A DNA stretch of 64,000 bases, taken from contig JAUJPG010000019.1 of assembly GCA_030447245.1 (NCBI GenBank), forward strand, positions 38,644 to 102,643. Direction: 5' to 3'. The first letter of the stretch is position 1, and each line of letters begins with the position of its first letter. Below, one piece after another: positions 8,834 to 16,469 of the stretch. The position numbers and the translations under genes are program-made. The notes below the pieces were generated by a model. That model did not search any database, had not been told where the DNA came from, and saw nothing but the letters and a program-made list of their open reading frames with translations. This stretch comes from Chloroflexota bacterium. GTDB lineage: Bacteria > Chloroflexota > UBA6077 > JACCZL01.

Positions 8834-10138
8834 ATGGCAGTCCAGCAGCGTGGGCGAGGTGGCCCCCTCGGCAGGCCAGGGCCGGCTCGCAACGAGAACC
8901 CGGTCGACGACGTCCACGAGCAAGTCGACCAGGCGGCCGCGGTGCTCGGCCTAAGGGCCTCCGAGGTCGAGCTCTTGAAGCAGCCGCGTCGGCAGGTGAT
9001 TGTCTCGCTGCCGATACGGATGGACGACGGCGAGCTTCGGATCTTCACGGGCTACCGCGTCTTGCACGACAACACGCGCGGCCCGGGCAAGGGGGGTATC
9101 CGATACCACCCGGCTGTCGACCTGGACGAAGTCAAGGCGCTGGCGGCCTGGATGTCCTGGAAGTGCGCCCTGGTCGACGTCGCCTTCGGCGGCGCCAAGG
9201 GCGGCATCACCTGCGACCCGAAGGGTTTCTCGGAGGGCGAGCTGGAGCGGTTGACCCGGCGCTACACCGCCGAGATCTTCGACCTGATCGGACCAACGCT
9301 GGACATTCCGGCGCCCGATGTTGGCACGGACTCGCGGGTGATGGCCTGGGTGCTGGATACGTACAGTATGAAGAAGGGGTACGTCGAGCCCGGCGTGGTC
9401 ACCGGCAAGCCGCTGCTGCTCGGCGGCTCACAGGGGCGCGAGGCTGCCACCGGCCGTGGTCTGCTGGTCACGACGCGCGAGGCGCTCCGCCACCTGGGAC
9501 GGACGTTCCAGGGCGCGCACATCGTCGTCCAGGGGTTCGGCAACGTCGGCTCGAACGCGGCGCGACTGCTCGCCCAGGCGGGGATGCGGGTGATCGCCGT
9601 GAGCGACGTTCGCGGCGGCGTCTTGAACCAGCATGGGCTTGACGTCCCACGGCTGCTCCTCTATTACAAGGAAACGGGCAGCGTGCTCGGCTTCCCCGGG
9701 AGCGCGCCACTGACGAACGACGAGCTGCTGTCGCTGGAGTGCGACGTGCTGATGCCCTGCGCCCTGGAGGCGCAGATTACCGAGCACAACGCCGACCGGA
9801 TTCGAGCCCGGCTGGTGGTCGAGGGCGCGAACGGGCCGACGACGAGCGAGGCCGACGAGATCCTGGTCGCCCGCGGTATTCCGACCGTGCCGGACATCAT
9901 GGCCAACGCCGGCGGGGTCGTCGTGTCGTACTTCGAGTGGGTTCAGGATCGCTATGGCTACTTCTGGCCCGAGGTCGAGGTCAACAGCCGCCTGGAAGAG
10001 AAGATGGTCGCGGCGTATGGCGCCCTCCGCGAGGCCGCCGACCGGTACAACCTCGGCTACGACCTGCGAACCGCGGCCTACACTGTCGGGCTCAGCCGCC
10101 TGGTCGAATCGCGGCGCCTCCGCGGCCTGTACGCGTAG
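8834..10138 (+). CDS. gdhA: Glu/Leu/Phe/Val dehydrogenase (glutamate dehydrogenase-like)
   Basis: 434 residues from ATG 8834, preceded by a purine-rich GGGGGACGGG; an in-frame start 41 codons upstream would add unconserved sequence. It has the N-terminal dimerisation part, GPGKGGIR at residues 83-90, the catalytic GGAKGGI with Lys122, PAPDVGT near 159, and the dinucleotide loop GFGNVG at 234-239. It ends with NAGGVVVSYFEWVQD, a hallmark of the hexameric 400-450-residue glutamate dehydrogenases. The enzyme interconverts glutamate with 2-oxoglutarate and ammonia in the cytoplasm using NAD(P). Leucine or phenylalanine dehydrogenase is less likely because of the length and the C-terminal YFEW motif. 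Confidence 0.9.
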   Translation: MAVQQRGRGGPLGRPGPARNENPVDDVHEQVDQAAAVLGLRASEVELLKQPRRQVIVSLPIRMDDGELRIFTGYRVLHDNTRGPGKGGIRYHPAVDLDEVKALAAWMSWKCALVDVAFGGAKGGITCDPKGFSEGELERLTRRYTAEIFDLIGPTLDIPAPDVGTDSRVMAWVLDTYSMKKGYVEPGVVTGKPLLLGGSQGREAATGRGLLVTTREALRHLGRTFQGAHIVVQGFGNVGSNAARLLAQAGMRVIAVSDVRGGVLNQHGLDVPRLLLYYKETGSVLGFPGSAPLTNDELLSLECDVLMPCALEAQITEHNADRIRARLVVEGANGPTTSEADEILVARGIPTVPDIMANAGGVVVSYFEWVQDRYGYFWPEVEVNSRLEEKMVAAYGALREAADRYNLGYDLRTAAYTVGLSRLVESRRLRGLYA

Positions 10139-10169
10139 TCAACCGTCGGCTCAAGTCGCCGACGTCGGC

Positions 10170-10895
10170 TCAGGCGCCCAGCTTGTCGGCCAGGTCCAGG
10201 AAGTCGCTCGCCACGACCTCGACGGACCGGTCGGGCGCAGGCTCGTGCGCGCCGTCTTCGCCCCACTCGAGCGGACGGGGCACGAACGCCGCGCGCAGAC
10301 CATTCTCCTGGGCGGCGCGAAGATCGTTGACGTGAGCGGCGACCAGCATGATCTGCTCGGCGTCCAGGCCGAGCAGCGTGCCTGGCAGGCGGTAGGCTTC
10401 CGGTTCCGGCTTGAACGTGTCCCGCAGCTCGGTGGAGATGATGCAGTCCCACGGCAAGCCGGCGCTCTTGGCCATCACGGTCAGAGTCGCGAACGTGCCA
10501 TTCGAGAGCGGCGCGATGATGAACTTCCGCCGCAGACGGGTGAGCCCCGAAACAGCATCCGGCCACGGCGTCAGCCGGCGCCAGACGCGGCTGAAATGCG
10601 CGACCTCGGCTTCGCTCAGACCACCGATGCCGTACTTCGGCAGCAGCTCGTCCAGCTTGATTCGGAACAGCCCGTCGGTGCTCATGTACGGCGCGTTGCC
10701 GCCGCGGATTCGCGCCATGCCTCCGTGATACCCCTCTCGGCGCCACTCATCCGCAAAATGCGGCCAGTCCACCTGGATCCCCTTGGCCTCGCCGAGCGCC
10801 ACACCCTCGCGGATCAGAGAGCCGCGCCAGTCGACAACGGTGCCAAACACGTCGAAGACCAGCGCCTTGATCTGATCGGTCGACAGGTCGGCCAC
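10170..10895 (-). CDS. haloacid dehalogenase, type II (L-2-haloacid dehalogenase-like)
   Basis: 241 residues of the HAD superfamily. Motif I is LVFDVFGTVVDW with the nucleophilic aspartate. Motif II is APLSNGT, the lysine lies in FKPEPEAYRL, and the last acidic motif is AAHVNDLRAA. The FGTVVDW form and HVNDL in place of the GDxxxD pattern are the marks of 2-haloacid dehalogenases rather than phosphatases. These hydrolyse the carbon-halogen bond of short 2-halo acids to the inverted 2-hydroxy acid, which ties in loosely with the hydroxy-acid enzymes nearby. The gene is convergent with the dehydrogenase and divergent from the AhpD-like gene. Confidence 0.88.
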   Translation of the reverse strand: MADLSTDQIKALVFDVFGTVVDWRGSLIREGVALGEAKGIQVDWPHFADEWRREGYHGGMARIRGGNAPYMSTDGLFRIKLDELLPKYGIGGLSEAEVAHFSRVWRRLTPWPDAVSGLTRLRRKFIIAPLSNGTFATLTVMAKSAGLPWDCIISTELRDTFKPEPEAYRLPGTLLGLDAEQIMLVAAHVNDLRAAQENGLRAAFVPRPLEWGEDGAHEPAPDRSVEVVASDFLDLADKLGA

Positions 10896-10999
10896 GCTCC
10901 CCCCTCGTTTCCTCGCGGCAGGAATGGCTGAGTATACGGGGCACGGCCGCCGGAGCTATACCATCCCAGGCCAAAAGACGGCCTTCGGAGAGGAAAGCC

Positions 11000-11632
11000 A
11001 TGCCCCGAGTCACACCGATCCGCGCCGCCCAGGCGCCGGCCGAGCTAGCCGACATCTACGCGCGCGCCCCACGTGGGGACGACCCATCGCACCCGCCGGG
11101 CCCCAGCCTGTTCATGAGCCAAATCGAGGTGCTGGCCCACACGCCCGGTATCCTGGGCGGGCTGACTGAGGTGTACCGCTGGTTCGGCGCGGAGGGGAAC
11201 GTCCCGCGCAAGTACCACGAGCTGGCCATCGTCGTCGTCTCGAACCTGAACCGCTGCACCTACTGCGTCAGTCACCACACGCCGTTGGCGCTCGAAGCGG
11301 GAGGGACCGTCATCCAGATCCAGGCCATCGAGGACGGCACCTGGCGGCAGCGGCGCGAGCTGTTCGACGACGCCGAGTGGGTCGTGGCCGAGTACGCGTC
11401 CCAGGTGACACTCGAGCCGTGGAAGATCTCCGACGCGCTGTTCGCGCGGTTGCGTGAGCACTTCGATGAGTCACAGATCGTCGAGCTGACCGCCCGCACC
11501 GCGCTCTGCTCCTTCTGGAACAAGTTCAACGACGCGCTTCGCCTCGAGCTGGAGCCCGGCATCGCCGCGGTGGCGCCCGCCGCGGCCGATTCCCAGTCGG
11601 AGGTCGCGCCGGGCGTGCCGGGCCCGGTCTGA
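11000..11632 (+). CDS. carboxymuconolactone decarboxylase/AhpD-like peroxidase-related protein
   Basis: 210 residues starting at ATG 11000 after GGAGAGGAAAG. The alkylhydroperoxidase-D core has ELAIVVVSNLNRCTYCVSHH, i.e. a C-x-x-C-x-x-H redox centre near residues 92-98, and the second half contains LTARTALCSFWNKFNDAL. Members act as thiol-dependent peroxidases or as hydrolytic decarboxylases. The CxxCxxH centre favours a redox role over true carboxymuconolactone decarboxylase. The last 25 residues (AVAPAAADSQ...) are low complexity. It stands alone between a dehalogenase and the PHA genes. Confidence 0.8.
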   Translation: MPRVTPIRAAQAPAELADIYARAPRGDDPSHPPGPSLFMSQIEVLAHTPGILGGLTEVYRWFGAEGNVPRKYHELAIVVVSNLNRCTYCVSHHTPLALEAGGTVIQIQAIEDGTWRQRRELFDDAEWVVAEYASQVTLEPWKISDALFARLREHFDESQIVELTARTALCSFWNKFNDALRLELEPGIAAVAPAAADSQSEVAPGVPGPV

Positions 11633-11667
11633 TCTCCCAAGACACGCCGCCCCGTTGCGCGACGACG

Positions 11668-12069
11668 TCAGTCTTCGGGTTCCGATGGCGGGACCGGGGG
11701 CGGCTCGGAGCCCTGGTACACGCGGCTGAAACGATCGAGGACTTCACGGTACTGGCCAAGCGCGGAAGCCCAGCCTTCGAGGAGCTGGTGGCCGTTTGGC
11801 GTCAGGCTATACACCCGCCGGGCCGGACCCTGAGCCTCGGTGTCCCAGGCAGAGTCGACCAGCCCCTGCTTCTCCATCTGCCGGAGGGTCCGATAAATCG
11901 TCGTGATGTCGACGCCGAAAAAGCCCAGCATCCGCAAGTATTGCTGGAGCAGGTACCCGTGCGCGCGGTAGAAGCTCAAGGCTAGCAGGAGATACGGGAT
12001 CAGCAAGTTGCGCGGCGCCCACGGCCCGTCGCCGAGCGCGCCCGTGTCCGACGCCCTGGATCGCGGCAC
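11668..12069 (-). CDS. phaQ: PadR-family regulator, PhaQ-like PHA-responsive repressor
   Basis: PadR winged-helix protein. PRNLLIPYLLLALSFYRAHGYLL forms helix 1-2, DITTIYRTLRQMEKQGLV is the recognition helix, ARRVYSLTPNGHQLLE is the wing, and a C-terminal helix follows (WASALGQYREVLDRF). PhaQ of Bacillus megaterium is a PadR-type repressor of phasin and PHA genes; the position directly downstream of phaC and the same domain limits suggest that role here. The start is uncertain: GTG 12069 with an upstream GGGG gives 133 residues, while an ATG at 12210 adds 47 Arg/Pro-rich residues with no family match. It probably binds near the phasin/phaE promoters and lets go when PHA is present. Function inferred from family and context. 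Confidence 0.75.
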   Translation of the reverse strand: MPRSRASDTGALGDGPWAPRNLLIPYLLLALSFYRAHGYLLQQYLRMLGFFGVDITTIYRTLRQMEKQGLVDSAWDTEAQGPARRVYSLTPNGHQLLEGWASALGQYREVLDRFSRVYQGSEPPPVPPSEPED

Positions 12070-12238
12070 CGCTACGCCCCGCGCGCCCGCGCGCCCGCGG
12101 GATGGCGGGCGGGTATCCGTGTAGCGCACACAGGGGGCTCGGCCAGCAGGCAGCGCGCGGACTCCGCGACGCCGTGGAGGTCCGAAAGCACGCGTGACGT
12201 CTCGAGCCAACCGTCGGCGCCGTCAGCTCTGCTCACGC

Positions 12239-13315
12239 TCAGTCCGACCGTTCCGCCAACCAGGCCTCGATCTGGGGCCAGGTCCCCTTGGCCGCCCCGC
12301 TACCGGCCATCACGCCGATGTGGCCACCCTTGACCTTGAACGCTTGCTTGTCCTGGCTGCCGACCCGCCCCAGCAGACTCTCCGATTGGCAGGGCGGTGT
12401 GATGTGGTCGCCAAGGGCGATCACGTTGAGCAGGTTGGCGCGCACGTTGGCCAGGTCAACCTGCTCGCCGCGGATCTTGAGGGTGCCCTCGAAGAGGCGA
12501 TTCTCGCGGTAGAAGTCCACGATCAACTGCCGCCAGAACGCGCCGGTCAGCGGGACGAGATCGGACACCCAGGTGTTCATGGCGTGCCACGACTCGACGA
12601 TCCGCGGGTCGTCGAGATTGTCCCACAAGCGCATGTAGCTGGTCACGTAGTTCTCGACCGGCTTGAGCGCCTTAGCGCCGTAATCGATCAATTCGCCGGG
12701 AACGTTGCCGAAGGTGGCGACCACTTTGTCGACGTCGAAGAACCGCTCGTCGGTCCAACGCGCGAAGCTCAAGGCCTGCTTGTCTGAGAAATCCAGCGGC
12801 GCCGTCAGCAGGATCAAGTTACGCAGCCCGTCCGGTCGTAGCGCCGCGTAGATCGTGGTCACCAGGGCGCCAAGACACCAGCCGAGCAGACTGTAGGTGT
12901 CAGAGCCGGACACCGACTTCAGCTTGCGGACGGCACGCGCCAGGTAGTCCAGCACGTAGTCGTCGAACTTGAGGTCCTTGTCCTCGGGACCGGGCACACC
13001 CCAATCGAGAAGGTAGACGTCGTAGCCCTTGCCTACGAGAAACTCGACAAAGCTGTTGCCAGGCCGCAGGTCAAGGATCGAGGGCCGATTCATCAGGGCG
13101 AAGACCAGCAGCAGCGGTATCGGGTGGAGCTGCTCGGCCGGCCGGGTCGGCACGTATCGGTACAGCCTCGCCTTGTTGAGCGTCCAGACGAGCTCTTTGG
13201 GTGTCTGAGCGACCGGGTACGGCGTGGTCAAGACGTGCTGGAGCGTGCGGGCGTTCCGCTCGATGCGCTCGAGGTCGGCCTGGACCTTTTCGGCCGTGGG
13301 CGGTGAGGCGGACAT
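12239..13315 (-). CDS. phaC: class III/IV-type polyhydroxyalkanoate synthase subunit PhaC
   Basis: 358 residues from ATG 13315 behind AAGGAGG; the short length fits class III/IV synthases, which need a second subunit. The lipase-like box GWCLGA puts the catalytic cysteine at 147, with Asp303 in ALGDHITPP and His332 in KGGHIGVMAG completing the triad. YDVYLLDWGVPGPED and NRPSILDLRPGNS are typical of the alpha/beta-hydrolase core of PhaC. It polymerises (R)-3-hydroxyacyl-CoA at the PHA granule surface and releases CoA. It follows the phaE/phaR-like gene by 106 bases and precedes the PhaQ-like repressor, so the three probably form one leftward transcript. Confidence 0.93.
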   Translation of the reverse strand: MSASPPTAEKVQADLERIERNARTLQHVLTTPYPVAQTPKELVWTLNKARLYRYVPTRPAEQLHPIPLLLVFALMNRPSILDLRPGNSFVEFLVGKGYDVYLLDWGVPGPEDKDLKFDDYVLDYLARAVRKLKSVSGSDTYSLLGWCLGALVTTIYAALRPDGLRNLILLTAPLDFSDKQALSFARWTDERFFDVDKVVATFGNVPGELIDYGAKALKPVENYVTSYMRLWDNLDDPRIVESWHAMNTWVSDLVPLTGAFWRQLIVDFYRENRLFEGTLKIRGEQVDLANVRANLLNVIALGDHITPPCQSESLLGRVGSQDKQAFKVKGGHIGVMAGSGAAKGTWPQIEAWLAERSD

Positions 13316-13421
13316 CACGCATCCTCCTTGATTGCGGACGTGGCCGCGGGCGTGAGGGCTGGAAGCTGGCGTGGCGTGCAGACGAGCCGTCGGCGCCACC
13401 GAGTCGAGTCCAGGATACCCG

Positions 13422-13973
13422 CTAGCGGGACTTCTTTGAGCCCGACTTCCGCGAACCCGAAGGCGCGGACGGCTTCTGGTCCTTCGCGGGCGGTTTGTCG
13501 GCTGGCCGGCTCGGGGGGACGTCCGCCGCGACTCCCGATTCGGCCGGCACCAGGTCTTCAGGATCGACCGGCCGAGCGATGGTCTGCGTCGCGGCCGTGG
13601 GCGCCGCCTCGTGGCCGACAGGCGCGGCCGGCTGGGGTTTGGATGCGCTGCGCTCGGCCCGCTCGAGAGCGACCTCGAGGTCGTCGAGGCGCAGCTCGAT
13701 GTTGGTCAGGCGCTCGGACAGTCCGATGACGTCGGAGCGGGTCGGCATGTTCAACTGGGTGAGCACTCGGGTCATGGCCTGCTGGAGCGCTTGCTGGAGC
13801 GGCGCCGAGCTGGTGAGGTACGCGTCCAAGACCGCGGCCTGGCGCTGGGCGAAGGCATCGCTATTGACCAGCTCGATCATCGACTTGGACCAGCTTTCGA
13901 GGCCGGCATCGCGCATGCCCCGCCAGGCACCGAACGGGTCGATCGGCTTGAATTCATCGGGCGGCTGGGTCAT
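13422..13973 (-). CDS. phaE: PHA synthase accessory subunit (PhaE/PhaR-like)
   Basis: 183 residues from ATG 13973 behind AAGGAGG; a longer reading to 14057 would run into the divergent promoter. The first part (PFGAWRGMRDAGLESWSKSM and a helical AVLDAYLTSSAPLQQALQQA) is followed by LNMPTRSDVIGLSERLTNIE and a coiled coil (LRLDDLEVALERAE). That order is typical of the PhaE/PhaR partner of short PhaC proteins. The last 70 residues are a Pro/Ala/Lys-rich tail ending in basic residues, perhaps for granule or DNA contact. With PhaC it forms the active synthase. PhaE and PhaR cannot be separated by eye; the short length is nearer to PhaR. Confidence 0.8.
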   Translation of the reverse strand: MTQPPDEFKPIDPFGAWRGMRDAGLESWSKSMIELVNSDAFAQRQAAVLDAYLTSSAPLQQALQQAMTRVLTQLNMPTRSDVIGLSERLTNIELRLDDLEVALERAERSASKPQPAAPVGHEAAPTAATQTIARPVDPEDLVPAESGVAADVPPSRPADKPPAKDQKPSAPSGSRKSGSKKSR

Positions 13974-14050
13974 CGGGAGCCTCCTTTGGGCACGATCACA
14001 CGCGCGGGGGGCACTCGCTCCGATGGGATCGTAGCAGCGGCGAGGCTCAC

Positions 14051-14082
14051 TTGACAACAGCGGCAGATATATGCATCATACA
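14051..14082 (+). promoter_or_regulatory. promoter and candidate operator of the phasin gene
   Basis: A perfect TTGACA (14051-14056) is followed after exactly 17 bases by CATCAT (14074-14079), a 4/6 match to the -10 box; the phasin ATG lies 43 bases further on. Overlapping the -10 is TGCAT-C-ATACA, a near-palindrome (14072-14082). Read on the other strand, the same site gives TATGAT, a possible -10 for the divergent phaE-phaC-phaQ genes. A repressor bound here could control both directions. The assignment to the PhaQ-like protein is inferred. Confidence 0.5.
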
Positions 14083-14121
14083 CATAGCTGCGTTAGAGCA
14101 GAGCAACGGGGAGGATTCCAC

Positions 14122-14529
14122 ATGCCCAGCACCACCGCTTCACCGTCCAATGGCGCCGCTGTCGTTGACGAGGCCGCCGAGACGATGGCTGACGCATCGC
14201 GTCGTGCCACCGAGAGCGCCAAGGCCGCCACCGAAATCACCAGCACGTATCTGAACGACTCGACCCAGGCGGGCCGCAAGATGTTCTCCGCCTGGACGAC
14301 CGGCACGGAGTCAGCCTTCAAGGCCTCGTCCGAGCTGCAGAGCACGCTGCTCAAGTCTGCGCTTTCGCTCATCGAAACCAACGCGCGAAGCAGCCGCGGC
14401 ATGCTCGAGCAGTGGTCCGCCGCCAGCCGCGAGACGCAGCAGGCGTGGACCGAGCTTTTCCAGGCCTCCGCCACCGCGGCCGAGCGCCTGGCCCGCATCC
14501 CCAGCTCGACCTTGCCGCCGTCCCGCTAG
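14122..14529 (+). CDS. phaP: phasin family protein
   Basis: 135 residues from ATG 14122 behind GGGGAGG; an ATG at 14071 lies inside the promoter and is rejected. It is nearly all amphipathic helix rich in Ala, Ser, Thr and Glu, with the repeating pattern ASRRATESAKAATEITSTYL, FSAWTTGTESAFKASSELQS and LEQWSAASRETQQAWTELF, as in phasins. It has no cysteine and no signal peptide. Phasins coat cytoplasmic PHA granules and set their size and number. It is divergent from the phaE-phaC-phaQ genes with a shared promoter region, and convergent with a PhaB-like reductase that starts 757 bases further on. The family is assigned from composition, helix pattern and context. Confidence 0.75.
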   Translation: MPSTTASPSNGAAVVDEAAETMADASRRATESAKAATEITSTYLNDSTQAGRKMFSAWTTGTESAFKASSELQSTLLKSALSLIETNARSSRGMLEQWSAASRETQQAWTELFQASATAAERLARIPSSTLPPSR

Positions 14530-14542
14530 CGCGCGGACGGCG

Positions 14543-15286
14543 CTACATATACGACCCGCCATTGATGGCGATGACCTGGCCGGTCACGTAGTCGCCGAAG
14601 GCGAGCAGGAAGATCACGGCCTGTGCCATCTCTTCCGGTCTGCCAAACCGGCCCATCGGGATCGTCGCCAGCACCCGCTCCCTGGCCTCCTCGGGCATCG
14701 CTCCGACCATCTCTGTCTCGGTGAATCCGGGCGCGATGCAGTTGACGGTGATGCCCTTGGAGGCTAGCTCGCGGGCGGCGGACTTGGTGAACCCGATGAT
14801 GCCGGCCTTGGCAGCCGCGTAGTTGGCTTGGCCAAAGTTGCCGGATTGTCCGACGACCGAGCTGACGTTGACGACACGGCCGTACCGCTGTTCGAGCATG
14901 TAGGGCAGCACCTCGTTCGTGACGTTGAAGATGCTGTGCAGGTTGACGTCGATCACCGCGTTCCAGTCGTCGTGGCTCATTCGCGCCAGCGTGCGGTCGC
15001 GGGTGATCCCGGCGTTATTGATCAAGTAGTCGATCTTGCCGAACCGCTGCGCGACGGTCGCGATCGACGCCGTCACCTCCTCGGGCTGCGAGACGTTGGC
15101 CTGCGTCGCGAAGGCTCGCGCACCCAGCCCCTCGATCTCGCAGACGGCCTCTTCAGCCCCCTTTCGACCCTGCGAGTAGCCGACCGCCACGTCGGCGCCG
15201 TGGCGCCCCAGCTCCAGCGCGATCGCGCGGCCGATGCCGCGCCCGCCGCCCGTCACCACCCCCGAACGTCCCGACAGAAGGCCCAT
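14543..15286 (-). CDS. phaB: 3-oxoacyl/acetoacetyl-CoA reductase (PhaB/FabG-like SDR)
   Basis: 247 residues from ATG 15286 behind GGGAGGA; a frame open to 15499 adds unconserved sequence. Cofactor loop TGGGRGIGRA is at residues 12-21, NNAGITRDRTLARMS near 90, and the catalytic residues are Ser143, Tyr156 and Lys160 in YAAAKAG. GRVVNVSSVVGQSGNFGQAN and the ending YVTGQVIAINGGSYM match acetoacetyl-CoA reductases and FabG. In PHA synthesis it reduces acetoacetyl-CoA to (R)-3-hydroxybutyryl-CoA, the substrate of PhaC, usually with NADPH. A purely fatty-acid role cannot be excluded. It is convergent with the phasin gene. Confidence 0.85.
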   Translation of the reverse strand: MGLLSGRSGVVTGGGRGIGRAIALELGRHGADVAVGYSQGRKGAEEAVCEIEGLGARAFATQANVSQPEEVTASIATVAQRFGKIDYLINNAGITRDRTLARMSHDDWNAVIDVNLHSIFNVTNEVLPYMLEQRYGRVVNVSSVVGQSGNFGQANYAAAKAGIIGFTKSAARELASKGITVNCIAPGFTETEMVGAMPEEARERVLATIPMGRFGRPEEMAQAVIFLLAFGDYVTGQVIAINGGSYM

Positions 15287-15426
15287 AGTATCCTCCCGCT
15301 GTGCCAGCCGGTCGTCGTCTGCGCCGCCGCGTCGAGGCTGACCGCGCCAGTTCCCTACGAGCTTACCCCATCGCTCGACACCAGCCTTGGCGAGCACCCG
15401 GCTGAGCGCTCGTTCCGCGTCGGGTG

Positions 15427-15471
15427 TTGACAAGCGGCGCGCTTGCACGGATGATGTATGCGTAGCATGCA
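15427..15471 (+). promoter_or_regulatory. promoter with inverted repeat upstream of the second reductase
   Basis: TTGACA (15427-15432), a 17-base spacer and GATGAT (15450-15455) repeat the architecture of the phasin promoter. Immediately downstream, TGTATGC-GTA-GCATGCA (15455-15471) is an inverted repeat with 6 of 7 arm positions paired, a good operator candidate. The gene start at 15541 lies about 80 bases from the predicted start point, leaving a short leader. Confidence 0.45.
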
Positions 15472-15540
15472 GGTATATGCAGGGTGCACTTGGAAACATG
15501 ACGGGCCGCCGAAACCGGGGCGTCCCCTGAAGGAGTCGGG

Positions 15541-16287
15541 ATGAGTCTCGATGGCAGAGTCGCTCTCGTCACCGGCAGCGCGCGCGGTCTCGGCCGCGCC
15601 CACGCCCTTGCGCTCGCGGGCAAGGGCGCCGACGTCGTGGTCAACGACATCGGCGTCAATGAAGCGGCCGGACGCGCGGTCGTCGACGAGATCGAGCGCA
15701 TGGAGCGACGCGCGACCTTCATCGCCGCCGACGTGACGTCGGAGGCCGAGGTCGAGCGGATGGCTGCGCTCGCAGCCGACGAGCTCGGTCCGGTCGACAT
15801 CCTGGTCAACAACGCCGGCATCAACAGCGATGGTTTGATGAGGAACGCCCGCCAGGTCGATTGGGATCGGGTCATCGGCGTGAACCTGACCGGCGTTTTC
15901 CTCTGCACCAAGGCCGTGATCAACGGCATGCGCGAGCGCGGCTGGGGCCGCGTCATCAACATCGCCTCGATCGTCGGCGAGCGCGGAGTGGCCGGCACGC
16001 CGTACTACGCCGCTTCCAAGGCGGGCGTCATCGGGCTCACCAAGGCCACCGCGGCCGAAGTCGCCCGCCGCGGCGTCACCGTCAACGCCATCGCGCCCGG
16101 CTGGGTCGAGACCGCGATGACCGACGCGCTGGTATCTGAGTATCGCACTGGCCTGGTCTCGCACATCCCGGTCGGCAGATTTGGTCGACCCGAGGAGATC
16201 GCCGCGGTGGTCGCCTTCTTGGCCAGCGAGGAGGCATCCTACGTGACGGGCACGGTCGTCGAGGTAACCGGCGGATTCGGCATGTAG
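15541..16287 (+). CDS. SDR family 3-oxoacyl-ACP/CoA reductase-like protein
   Basis: 248 residues starting at ATG 15541 behind AAGGAG. Loop TGSARGLGRA at residues 11-20, NNAG at 90-93, and Ser143, Tyr156 and Lys160 (YAASKAG) are all present. The substrate region (INSDGLMRNARQVDW) and the end (ASYVTGTVVEVTGGFGM) place it near FabG/PhaB-type reductases, but it is clearly distinct from the PhaB-like protein on the other strand. It is divergent from that gene and has a phasin-like promoter, so a second 3-ketoacyl-CoA reductase for PHA precursors is a reasonable guess. Hydroxysteroid or other secondary-alcohol oxidation remains possible. Confidence 0.85.
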   Translation: MSLDGRVALVTGSARGLGRAHALALAGKGADVVVNDIGVNEAAGRAVVDEIERMERRATFIAADVTSEAEVERMAALAADELGPVDILVNNAGINSDGLMRNARQVDWDRVIGVNLTGVFLCTKAVINGMRERGWGRVINIASIVGERGVAGTPYYAASKAGVIGLTKATAAEVARRGVTVNAIAPGWVETAMTDALVSEYRTGLVSHIPVGRFGRPEEIAAVVAFLASEEASYVTGTVVEVTGGFGM

Positions 16288-16469
16288 GTGCGCGGCAGGG
16301 ACGCCGCGGCCACATCGGCTCGGGCAGGTCAGACTGCCAAGCATCCGAGCGGTGCCATTCCTGGTGTTGGCGACGTGCGGCGCCCTATAGCGAGCCGGGC
16401 TTGGAGTGGGGCCGAGTACGAGGCCGGACGACGTTGGATACGCGGAGGGCTGGAAGGAGACGCGGTGTA

